Of a stretch of 9,952 nt of DNA, positions 4,354 through 9,952 are shown one piece after another. The position numbers and the translations under genes were made by a program. The stretch's first letter is position 1. Every line of letters starts with the position of its first letter. The notes below the pieces were generated by a model. That model saw only the letters and a list, made by a program, of their open reading frames with translations, had not been told where the DNA came from and did not search any database. Origin of the DNA: Candidatus Uhrbacteria bacterium (GTDB taxonomy: Bacteria; Patescibacteriota; Patescibacteriia; 2-12-FULL-60-25); the NCBI GenBank assembly GCA_016866635.1, contig VGLT01000022.1, forward strand, positions 1-9,952. The letters run 5' to 3'.

Positions 4354-5043
4354 TTATTTACTCGCTTCCTCAGCGGCTGCCTCTTCTGCTTTCTTGGCTT
4401 CGTCCGCCGCTTTCTTCTCTTCGCCCTCCGTCTTGATCGCGGTGACATCTACCTGCGTTGTCTCTTCCATCTTCTTCAACTCTTCTTCCGTCAATGGACG
4501 AGCGACCGTCGCAATGGTCATGGTGGCGTCTCCAGTGGCGACCACCCCCGTTGGCATCGTAAGACTCCCAACCGTGATTGCATCATCAAATGTAACCAAC
4601 TTGCTCAAATCCACTTCAATTTCATGCGGCAGATTTGAAGGTAGACATTTGACTTCAATTTCGTTCAACGATTTGATCAGCGTTCCTCCATCTGTCTTCA
4701 CTGCCTTAGATTCACCGATAAATTTTAATGGAATGTTGGCCGTCAACTCTTCATTCATGTTCACCTGATAAAAATCAATGTGACGAGGTTCCATCGTCAA
4801 AGGTTCAACCTGAACCTCTTTGATCAAGACTTTGACGGGCGACCCTGCACCCAAAGTCATATCGACCAAGCTGGAATACCCTGCGGTCTTCATGACTTTC
4901 AAGAATTCTGAACGCCCGACAGAAATTGATTGCGCGTCTGTTCCATGACCGTAAACGACGGCCGGGATGCGACTTTCAGCTAACTCATCCTTGGAGCGTT
5001 TGCCCAAATTTGTGCGCTGTGTAGCGGAAATTGTGTAGGTCAT
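4354..5043 (-). CDS. rplY: 50S ribosomal protein bL25, CTC type
   Basis: The 229-residue protein binds 5S rRNA in the large ribosomal subunit. Residues about 1-92 are the L25 domain (ISATQRTNLGKRSK, IPAVVYGHGTDA, EVQVEPLTMEPRHIDFYQV); residues about 93-185 are the TL5/CTC beta domain (IPLKFIGESKAVKTDGG, PHEIEVDLSKL). The last 40 or so residues form a Glu/Lys/Ala tail, common in the long bL25 forms. The ATG at 5043 fits the canonical N-terminus; in-frame codons further upstream fall in the leader. No Shine-Dalgarno site is present. It is followed after one base by the DUF3048 gene and preceded by the zinc-ribbon gene on the same strand. Confidence 0.93.
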   Translation of the reverse strand: MTYTISATQRTNLGKRSKDELAESRIPAVVYGHGTDAQSISVGRSEFLKVMKTAGYSSLVDMTLGAGSPVKVLIKEVQVEPLTMEPRHIDFYQVNMNEELTANIPLKFIGESKAVKTDGGTLIKSLNEIEVKCLPSNLPHEIEVDLSKLVTFDDAITVGSLTMPTGVVATGDATMTIATVARPLTEEELKKMEETTQVDVTAIKTEGEEKKAADEAKKAEEAAAEEASK

Positions 5044-5066
5044 ATCAGAAGTAATACGTAATGAGT

Positions 5067-5084
5067 AGTGCGTAATGACGCACT
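5067..5084 (-). promoter_or_regulatory. 7-bp hairpin in the rplY leader
   Basis: AGTGCGT and ACGCACT pair perfectly around a four-base loop, 23 bases before the rplY ATG. Variants of TAATGAG/TAATGCG repeat on both sides, so it may be part of a short simple repeat. Being in the 5' leader of a ribosomal-protein gene, it could be a feedback site, but this is speculation. Confidence 0.4.
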
Positions 5085-5095
5085 GAATGTCCGCT

Positions 5096-5124
5096 AGAGT
5101 AATGAAAAAGCCAAAAACCGTCAA
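5096..5124 (-). promoter_or_regulatory. candidate promoter of rplY-DUF3048
   Basis: TTGACG (5124-5119), a 17-base spacer and TACTCT (5101-5096). The start would lie near 5089, giving a leader of about 45 bases. The -35 box overlaps the stop of the zinc-ribbon gene, so rplY may have both its own promoter and read-through. Confidence 0.45.
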
Positions 5125-5438
5125 GAGAGTAGCCTATGACAAAAATCCTTACTTTCGTGTTCTAAAACCTGATGAAATTGAATGCATTCATCCGTGGTTA
5201 ACGTACTGACGGATTGAAAACGCAGGGCGTCCTCAGCCTCCAAATCCGTCACCAATCCAACGGAACTAACCCAGCCGCCGTTCTCTAATACAAGCGCTAT
5301 CACCGCATGATGGCACTGCTGACAGGAACAATGAAAAAGTTGGGTCGGTCCACGAGCTCCAAGCAGGCGAATACGCTCATCCACATACGGCGCCTGACAC
5401 ACAGGGCACTGAGTCAAAATCCGCGAAGGATTATTCAT
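5121..5438 (-). CDS. small zinc-ribbon protein of unknown function
   Basis: The 105-residue protein has CPVC at residues 11-14 and HCSCQQC at 36-42 (Cys37, 39, 42), separated by 22 residues, which together make a plausible four-ligand zinc ribbon. The rest is a mixed alpha/beta stretch without membrane segments; the C-terminal 40 residues look helical and acidic. I do not recognise a named family. It lies between gyrB and rplY on the same strand. The ATG at 5438 is 6 bases after a -10 box with no ribosome-binding site, again suggesting a leaderless mRNA. It is likely real because the Cys pattern is ordered and the frame fills the gap between two known genes exactly. Confidence 0.72.
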   Translation of the reverse strand: MNNPSRILTQCPVCQAPYVDERIRLLGARGPTQLFHCSCQQCHHAVIALVLENGGWVSSVGLVTDLEAEDALRFQSVSTLTTDECIQFHQVLEHESKDFCHRLLS

Positions 5439-5444
5439 ACATCT

Positions 5445-5473
5445 AGAATACCCATGAATCTCCCATCCTGCAA
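5445..5473 (-). promoter_or_regulatory. promoter of the zinc-ribbon gene
   Basis: TTGCAG (5473-5468), a 17-base spacer and TATTCT (5450-5445), followed by 6 bases and the ATG. It begins right after the gyrB stop codon. The spacing to the ATG is the same as at the XRE gene. Confidence 0.5.
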
Positions 5474-7528
5474 CTAGATATCCAGATTTTTTACGTGTTT
5501 GGCGTTGGTTTGGATAAATTTTTTGCGTGGTGCGACTTCCGAACCCATCAAAACCTCAAATACCTCGTTCGCTTTTGTCGCATCTTCCACGGTCACCACT
5601 TTCATCAAACGAGTGGCAGGGTCCATGGTCGTTTCCCAGAGCTGATCTGGGTTCATTTCTCCCAAACCTTTGTAACGCTGGATCGAGACACCAGCAATCT
5701 TGGTCTCTCCCTCTGCATTTTCTTCAATCGCTTCTCCTTCCACGGGCTCGACTATTTCTTCTTTCTTCTGTTTACCCTTTATCTTGCTTGGTTCTTGAGT
5801 TTTGCGATCTTGAAATTTCTTCACATATCCATCTCTTTCCTCATCCGAAAACGCATAATGCACTTCTTTCCCCTTTGCCACGCGGAACAATGGTGGCTGG
5901 GCAATGTAGATGTGCCCCTTGTAAATAAGTTCTGGAAAATAACGGTAAAACAACGTAAGCAGGAGTGTTCGAATATGCGCGCCGTCGACGTCCGCGTCGG
6001 TCATGATCACCACGCGCGCATAGCGTAATTTCGTGATGTCAAACATTTCCCCAATGTTGGTGCCGAGCGCAATCACCAAATTTTTGATTTCATTGTTCGC
6101 GAGCATTTTATCCAGACGCGCTCGTTCCACATTCAAAATTTTTCCACGGAGGGGCAAGATGGCTTGGAAGTCTCGGTTGCGTCCTTGTTTAGCGGATCCA
6201 CCGGCCGAATCTCCCTCTACGATGTAGAGCTCACACATCGAGGCGTCCTTATTGGAACAGTCGGCGAGTTTGCCCGGCAACGTCATCCCCTCCAACGCAC
6301 CTTTACGGAGCACTGTGTCGCGCGCCGCTCGCGCCGCTGCACGCGCACGCTGAGCCAAAATACATTTGCCAATGATCGCTTCCGCATCTTTTGGATGTTC
6401 TTCCAAATAGGTCGCAAACGCATCGTTCATGACGGATTCGACCGCGCCGCGCACCTCTGGGGTTCCAAGCTTTGCCTTGGTCTGTCCTTCAAACTGTGGT
6501 TCTGGATAGCGAATCGAGATCACCGCCGTCATCCCCTCTTTGATATCTTCCCCCGTCAAATTATCATCTTTTTCTTTGAGATAACCCTTGTTGCGTGCGT
6601 AATTGTTGAGCACACGCGTCAGCGCCGCTCGAAAACCTTGAACATGGGTTCCACCTTCTGGGTTAATGATGTTGTTGGTAAACGCGTATAAATTTTCTGA
6701 GTAATCCTCGATATATTGAATCCCAATGGAAGCCTCTGTTTTCTCTATCTGTTTTTCCACAAAGAAAATGTTCTCGTGTTTTGGTTGCTTCTTGTGATTC
6801 AAATGACGGATGTAGGAAGCAACACCTCCTTCAAAATAAAATCCATACACACTTTGATTCTCCTTTGAACGTGCGTCCACAATCATTAACTTGATTCCCT
6901 TGGTGAGATAACATTGCTGACGATAGTGATCGAGTACCCGCTGATAATCAAACGCAGTTCCCTCAGTAAAAATCGTTTGGTCTGGCTTAAAAGTCACCGT
7001 TGTTCCATGGCGTTTGCTTTTGCCAATCTCTTTTACTTTTGTCACGGGCTTGCCGCGTTCATACTCCTGTTTCCACATTCCGCCGTCGCGCTCCACGACC
7101 ACCTCCAAATGTTCTGACAACGCGTTCACGACAGAAACTCCCACACCGTGCAAACCTCCAGAAATTTTATACCCACTATCATCGCCACCAAATTTTCCTC
7201 CCGCATGCAGCTTGGTCAACACAAGTTCAAGAGCAGACACCTTGTGTTGTTTGTGAATTTCAACCGGAATGCCACGGCCATTGTCCGCCACCGAAACCTT
7301 ATCATTCGGCAATAATGTAATGGTAATTTCATTTGCATGCCCAGCCATCGCCTCATCAAACGAGTTATCCACCACTTCGCGTAACAAATGAAATAAACCG
7401 TCTGGACCGGTTGAACCGATGTACATTCCCGGGCGCTTACGCACCGGCTCTAGCCCTTCGAGAACAGAGATCTGTTCTGCTCCATACGAGCCTGATTTTG
7501 CCTTCTTTTTTTCGTCGATTTTTGGCAT
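5474..7528 (-). CDS. gyrB: DNA gyrase subunit B
   Basis: The 684-residue protein is the ATPase and TOPRIM subunit of gyrase, which with GyrA introduces negative supercoils. GHKL ATPase: VRKRPGMYIGS, the REVVDNS helix with catalytic Glu51 and Asn55, DNGRGIP (82-88), GGLHGVG (124-130). Transducer region about 220-390, including the QTKAKLG loop. TOPRIM: VEGDSAGG with Glu438, then PLRGKILNVE, and DADVDG (511-516). C-terminal QRYKGLGEMN (617-626). It is the short form without the large proteobacterial insertion, but a charged 40-residue Lys/Glu stretch (about 571-612) is inserted before the tail. KLADC and KQGRNRDFQAILPLRGK favour GyrB over ParE. The ATG at 7528 is chosen over a TTG at 7540 because the -10 box ends just before that TTG, which would leave it upstream of the mRNA start. 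It is divergent from the rodA pair. Confidence 0.96.
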   Translation of the reverse strand: MPKIDEKKKAKSGSYGAEQISVLEGLEPVRKRPGMYIGSTGPDGLFHLLREVVDNSFDEAMAGHANEITITLLPNDKVSVADNGRGIPVEIHKQHKVSALELVLTKLHAGGKFGGDDSGYKISGGLHGVGVSVVNALSEHLEVVVERDGGMWKQEYERGKPVTKVKEIGKSKRHGTTVTFKPDQTIFTEGTAFDYQRVLDHYRQQCYLTKGIKLMIVDARSKENQSVYGFYFEGGVASYIRHLNHKKQPKHENIFFVEKQIEKTEASIGIQYIEDYSENLYAFTNNIINPEGGTHVQGFRAALTRVLNNYARNKGYLKEKDDNLTGEDIKEGMTAVISIRYPEPQFEGQTKAKLGTPEVRGAVESVMNDAFATYLEEHPKDAEAIIGKCILAQRARAAARAARDTVLRKGALEGMTLPGKLADCSNKDASMCELYIVEGDSAGGSAKQGRNRDFQAILPLRGKILNVERARLDKMLANNEIKNLVIALGTNIGEMFDITKLRYARVVIMTDADVDGAHIRTLLLTLFYRYFPELIYKGHIYIAQPPLFRVAKGKEVHYAFSDEERDGYVKKFQDRKTQEPSKIKGKQKKEEIVEPVEGEAIEENAEGETKIAGVSIQRYKGLGEMNPDQLWETTMDPATRLMKVVTVEDATKANEVFEVLMGSEVAPRKKFIQTNAKHVKNLDI

Positions 7529-7541
7529 AGAAACTGCCAAG

Positions 7542-7570
7542 ATCTTAGCAAGGAAAAAGGATGGTTACAA
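7542..7570 (-). promoter_or_regulatory. gyrB promoter
   Basis: TTGTAA (7570-7565), a 17-base spacer and TAAGAT (7547-7542), with TG one base before the -10 box. The start is expected near 7535, six or seven bases before the ATG, so the leader is too short for a ribosome-binding site, and none is seen. Confidence 0.55.
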
Positions 7571-7650
7571 GCGGAAAAGTCAAGGAGAATGATTTGACGC
7601 AACACAAGGAAAATGACATGGAAACATCTGATCGAAAATCGGAGGTAACC

Positions 7651-7893
7651 ATGAGTGGACGACATGCAAAGCAGCTGCGGCGCGAGATGAGGCGGCAGAC
7701 ACCCGCTTCATCTTCATCGTCCGGGCGATCTTCTATCCGGGGTGTGTCTGTTTTTATGCTATACTGTGATCATGCCCAACGATCACGTGATCGGCAGTGG
7801 TTTGACAGAAGATCAACTCAAGCTTGCTTCTTTTTGGTTACGACATGGCATCAACCTCCAAAACATTGGCTACGGTGCCTTGATTCTGTTTAG
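7651..7893 (+). CDS. doubtful small ORF with a strong ribosome-binding site
   Basis: GGAGGT at 7641-7646 precedes an ATG at 7651 by four bases, the best Shine-Dalgarno site near any start in the window. The 80-residue product begins MSGRHAKQLRREMRR and then a Ser-rich stretch, but from about residue 37 it overlaps the start of the next gene in another frame and looks like shadow sequence. A basic short protein or leader peptide, or the remnant of a frameshifted gene, are possible. No family is recognised. Confidence 0.2.
   Translation: MSGRHAKQLRREMRRQTPASSSSSGRSSIRGVSVFMLYCDHAQRSRDRQWFDRRSTQACFFLVTTWHQPPKHWLRCLDSV
7686..7712 (+). other. 10-bp hairpin in the gyrB/rodA divergent region
   Basis: GATGAGGCGG (7686-7695) pairs with CCGCTTCATC (7703-7712) with one G-T pair and a seven-base loop. 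It lies 45 bases upstream of the extended -10 box of the rightward gene. No T-run follows. It could block read-through or be part of a leader. Confidence 0.4.
7757..7765 (+). promoter_or_regulatory. extended -10 promoter of the rodA pair
   Basis: TGCTATACT, an extended -10 box, ends six bases before the ATG at 7772. No -35 box is needed or clearly present. A leaderless mRNA is predicted. Confidence 0.6.
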
Positions 7894-8650
7894 TGTATTG
7901 ACGTGGGGGTATACGTTGTGGATGGTCCTAGATACGTATGTCATTTCTTATCCACGCGAACACCGAATGATTACGCACATCGCGCAAACAGCTCTTGATC
8001 CAACCGCTCTGCAAGCAACTGCACCGCAACCCGTTCAATTAAGCGAAGTAAACGTTTTTTCCACCACAGATAATCGACAGGATTTTTTGGTTGAACTAAC
8101 CAATCCCAATACGCATTGGTGGGTGAGTTTTTCCTATCATTTTGAAAACAATGGGGAGCAAACCCCTCAACGATCAAGTTTTGTCCTGCCCCAGGCACAA
8201 CGCCCGCTTACCGAGCTTGGATGGAAGTCAAAAAGCGGTTCGCGCAGTGCACAGTTAGTGATTGATTCCATGCAGTGGCATCGCGTGAATCCAAACATGG
8301 TAGAGGGTGATTATGCCGCGTTTGCGGCAAAACGAAACCAATTGTATGTCAGCGATGTGAAGTATCAAAATAATTTAACCATTGGCACACAAACCATCGG
8401 ACAGACAACCTTAACCCTCGTGAATCCCAGCGGATATGGTTTTTGGGCGGTGGATTTAACAGCGATCGTATCTCGAGCTGGTAATCCTGTTGCTGTGACC
8501 ACCGTGACTCAACGTGAGATTAAGCCAGGAGAAATCCGTCCTGTCATTATCGATTGGTTTGAGAATCTCCCCGGCATCTCCAACACCGACATCCAACTCA
8601 ACGTGAACATCCTTGATCCCAAAAGCTATTTGTCGAGCGAACGATTTTAG
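7772..8650 (+). CDS. single-pass membrane protein of unknown function, partner of rodA
   Basis: The 292-residue protein has a short polar N-terminus, one hydrophobic segment (about 32-58, GYGALILFSVLTWGYTLWMVLD) and a long polar region that looks beta-rich, with repeated T/V/N patterns such as VFSTTDNRQDFLVELTNPN and TLTLVNPSGYGFWAVDLTAI, and no cysteines. No catalytic motif or named domain is seen. The latter half resembles extracellular sandwich-type domains, but this is impression only. The ATG at 7772 is fixed by the -10 box six bases upstream; an in-frame ATG at 7742 would precede the promoter. rodA starts 14 bases after the stop, so the two are almost certainly co-transcribed, which suggests a role at the cell envelope. 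Confidence 0.82.
   Translation: MPNDHVIGSGLTEDQLKLASFWLRHGINLQNIGYGALILFSVLTWGYTLWMVLDTYVISYPREHRMITHIAQTALDPTALQATAPQPVQLSEVNVFSTTDNRQDFLVELTNPNTHWWVSFSYHFENNGEQTPQRSSFVLPQAQRPLTELGWKSKSGSRSAQLVIDSMQWHRVNPNMVEGDYAAFAAKRNQLYVSDVKYQNNLTIGTQTIGQTTLTLVNPSGYGFWAVDLTAIVSRAGNPVAVTTVTQREIKPGEIRPVIIDWFENLPGISNTDIQLNVNILDPKSYLSSERF
7780..7793. promoter_or_regulatory. 14-bp perfect palindrome at the start of the rodA pair
   Basis: CGATCACGTGATCG is its own reverse complement and begins eight bases after the first base of the start codon. The same GATCAC can also pair with GTGATC at 7766-7771, which would enclose the ATG in a small hairpin. It could be a protein-binding site or a translation-control structure, or chance in coding sequence. 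Confidence 0.35.
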
Positions 8651-8664
8651 GGTAAGTCAATATC

Positions 8665-9774
8665 ATGCGTCGATATCTTGAACCGCTTCTTCGCTTTGAT
8701 TGGACCTTGTTAGCAGCCGCCATCACCTTATCTGCTGTCGGTATTGTTACGATTTATGGTATTAGCACTTCTCGCGACACCATCGACCTCCTCCCCTTTT
8801 ATAAGCAATTTGCCGTGACCATAATTGGGCTTGTGCTTATCTTTTCTGCCATCTTTGTTGATTACCGCCATCTGCGCTCGTATGCCTTTCTTTTGTATCT
8901 CTTTGGAGCCCTACTCCTGGTCTCCGTTCTCCTCTTTGGTCAAACCGTGCGCAGTACACAGGGTTGGTTTAGGTTTGGGGGTTTATCTTTTCAGCCAGTG
9001 GAAATCGCCAAAATAACACTTGTCATTTATCTTTCGGCGTTATTTGTTCGCATCGGTCACCATCGTTTACATTGGCGCGCGTTTGGATTAAGCGCGGGGG
9101 CCACCATGGTGTATGTCGTGTTGACGCTCCTCCAACCAGACTTTGGTTCAGCGATGATTTTGCTTGCGCTTTGGGGTGTGATGATTTTATTCGCCGGCCT
9201 CCCACGACGCGCCTGGCTCATCCTCCCCGTCACGACCCTTATTCTTGGAGGATTGCTTTGGTCGTTTGGGCTAAAAGAATATCAACGCCAACGCATCATC
9301 ACCTTCGTACATCCCCAAACGGACACACGTGACAGCGGCTATAACGCGACACAAGCGCGTATCGCGATTGGATCTGGAGGATTGTTTGGCAAAGGGATTG
9401 GTGAGGGGTCGCAAGCACGATTGAGATTTTTGCCAGAAGCGGCTACGGATTTTATGTTTGCTGTGATTGGAGAGGAGTTAGGATTTATGGGTGTGACGGT
9501 CGTCCTTGGATTGTTCTGTCTTATTCTCTATCGCTACTTACGCATCGCGTATGAAGCAGAAGATGATTTTGCCGCACTATTGTTGATTGGACTTGCTGGA
9601 ATATTTCTGGTCCACATCATCGTAAATGCGGGGATGAATTTAGGGGTGATGCCTATCACCGGAATCCCCCTGCCGTTTGTGTCTGCGGGTGCGTCGTATT
9701 TATTTGTCGCGTTTTTAAGTATTGCGTTAGTGGAAAGTGTAGCGATCAGACGGAGAAAGAATGCATTTGGTTAA
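8665..9774 (+). CDS. rodA: SEDS-family peptidoglycan polymerase RodA
   Basis: The 369-residue integral membrane protein is a lipid II-polymerising glycosyltransferase of the SEDS family, working with a class B penicillin-binding protein in cell elongation. About ten membrane segments are visible, from LLAAAITLSAVGIVTIYG near the N-terminus to LFVAFLSIALVESVAI. Conserved motifs: STQGWFRFGGLSFQPVEIAK (97-116; the family usually has QPSE), LLQPDFGSA (155-163), GSGGLFGKGIGEGSQ (236-250), FLPEAATDFMFAVIGEELGF with Asp262 in the position of the essential Asp of E. coli RodA, and MPITGIPLPFVSAG (329-342). FtsW is the alternative, but the sequence and short N-terminus favour RodA. It follows the one-helix gene by 14 bases; a weak AGGG is the only possible ribosome-binding site. 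No terminator with a T-run follows. Confidence 0.93.
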   Translation: MRRYLEPLLRFDWTLLAAAITLSAVGIVTIYGISTSRDTIDLLPFYKQFAVTIIGLVLIFSAIFVDYRHLRSYAFLLYLFGALLLVSVLLFGQTVRSTQGWFRFGGLSFQPVEIAKITLVIYLSALFVRIGHHRLHWRAFGLSAGATMVYVVLTLLQPDFGSAMILLALWGVMILFAGLPRRAWLILPVTTLILGGLLWSFGLKEYQRQRIITFVHPQTDTRDSGYNATQARIAIGSGGLFGKGIGEGSQARLRFLPEAATDFMFAVIGEELGFMGVTVVLGLFCLILYRYLRIAYEAEDDFAALLLIGLAGIFLVHIIVNAGMNLGVMPITGIPLPFVSAGASYLFVAFLSIALVESVAIRRRKNAFG

Positions 9775-9782
9775 AACGAAAA

Positions 9783-9849
9783 CACCGCGCCCCACGAACC
9801 GAGAGGGATCCGCAGAGCGCGGGGTCCTCGTCGTTCGTAGAACGCGGGT
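9783..9849. other. structured intergenic segment between convergent genes
   Basis: ACGAAC (9794-9799) pairs with GTTCGT (9833-9838), GAGG (9803-9806) pairs with CCTC (9826-9829) inside it, and an outer ACCGCG / CGCGGGT pairing with one bulge is possible. A competing small hairpin CGTTC-GTA-GAACG lies at 9832-9844. It fills the gap between rodA and the leftward gene and could serve as a two-way terminator, though T-runs are absent. Confidence 0.3.
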
Positions 9850-9854
9850 CAGGT

Positions 9855-9952
9855 TCAGGAGTCGAAGCGGAGGGCAATCGACTGATCCAACGCACGTGCC
9901 ATCTTCATGGCCACTTCGATGTGGCGCGCACGCTCAGCACGAAGCTCTTCTT
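9855..9952 (-). CDS. C-terminal fragment of an unrecognised protein
   Basis: The last 31 codons of a leftward frame end at a TGA at 9857-9855. The peptide (EELRAERARHIEVAMKMARA, then LDQSIALRFDS) looks like an amphipathic helix rich in Arg, Glu and Ala, as at the end of many cytoplasmic proteins. The family cannot be named from this piece. It is convergent with rodA, 80 bases apart. Confidence 0.5.
   Translation of the reverse strand, partial: EELRAERARHIEVAMKMARALDQSIALRFDS

Noticed and set aside
4353..4448. 32-residue Arg/Lys-rich extension of the DUF3048 protein
   Set aside because: It is the out-of-frame reading of the Glu/Lys/Ala tail of rplY; the ATG one base after the rplY stop is the natural start.
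5044..5124. 27-residue N-terminal extension of bL25
   Set aside because: Falls in the leader with the hairpin and before the canonical MTYTISATQR start.
5495..6691. Several rightward open frames within gyrB
   Set aside because: They are antisense shadows of a clearly conserved GyrB frame.

Overview
The window looks like a chromosomal segment of a small-genome bacterium, most likely a Patescibacteria/CPR lineage such as Uhrbacteria or Magasanikbacteria. This assignment is an inference. It rests on the compact gene layout, the short-type GyrB, a membrane-anchored DUF3048 protein beside a CTC-type bL25, a small GIY-YIG protein, a RodA with an unfamiliar one-helix partner, and the scarcity of Shine-Dalgarno sites. 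TGA is used as a stop (prmC, the GIY-YIG gene), so this is not the recoded SR1/Gracilibacteria code.

Left part (1-1360): an AT-rich block read leftward. It holds a 67-residue XRE-type repressor, then a 304-residue NucS-like PD-(D/E)XK/DUF5655 protein, then the first 28 codons of a third gene that leaves the window. The repressor gene has a good promoter, a probably leaderless start and a palindrome over its -35 box. This looks like an autoregulated, probably acquired nuclease cassette.

Middle part (1360-2430): about 650 bases without a convincing gene but full of inverted repeats. They include two long hairpins with a shared 12-base loop motif, a set of shorter hairpins, and a 100-base element bounded by a perfect 14-base inverted repeat, with its own promoter and an internal terminator-like hairpin. 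A small GIY-YIG gene follows (2017-2289). Two diverged direct repeats lie on either side of it.

Right part (2430-9952): housekeeping genes. prmC (release-factor glutamine methyltransferase) reads rightward and overlaps tail-to-tail with a leftward group of rplY (bL25), a DUF3048 protein and, upstream of them, a small zinc-ribbon protein and gyrB. From the gyrB upstream region a divergent pair reads rightward: a one-helix membrane protein of unknown function and rodA (SEDS peptidoglycan polymerase). The last 98 bases are the 3' end of a leftward gene of unknown product.

The main cross-cutting signal is start-site architecture. Several genes have a -10 box only 6 to 13 bases before the ATG and no ribosome-binding site, which predicts leaderless or nearly leaderless mRNAs. 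The most unusual DNA is the hairpin-rich stretch between the nuclease cassette and the GIY-YIG gene.
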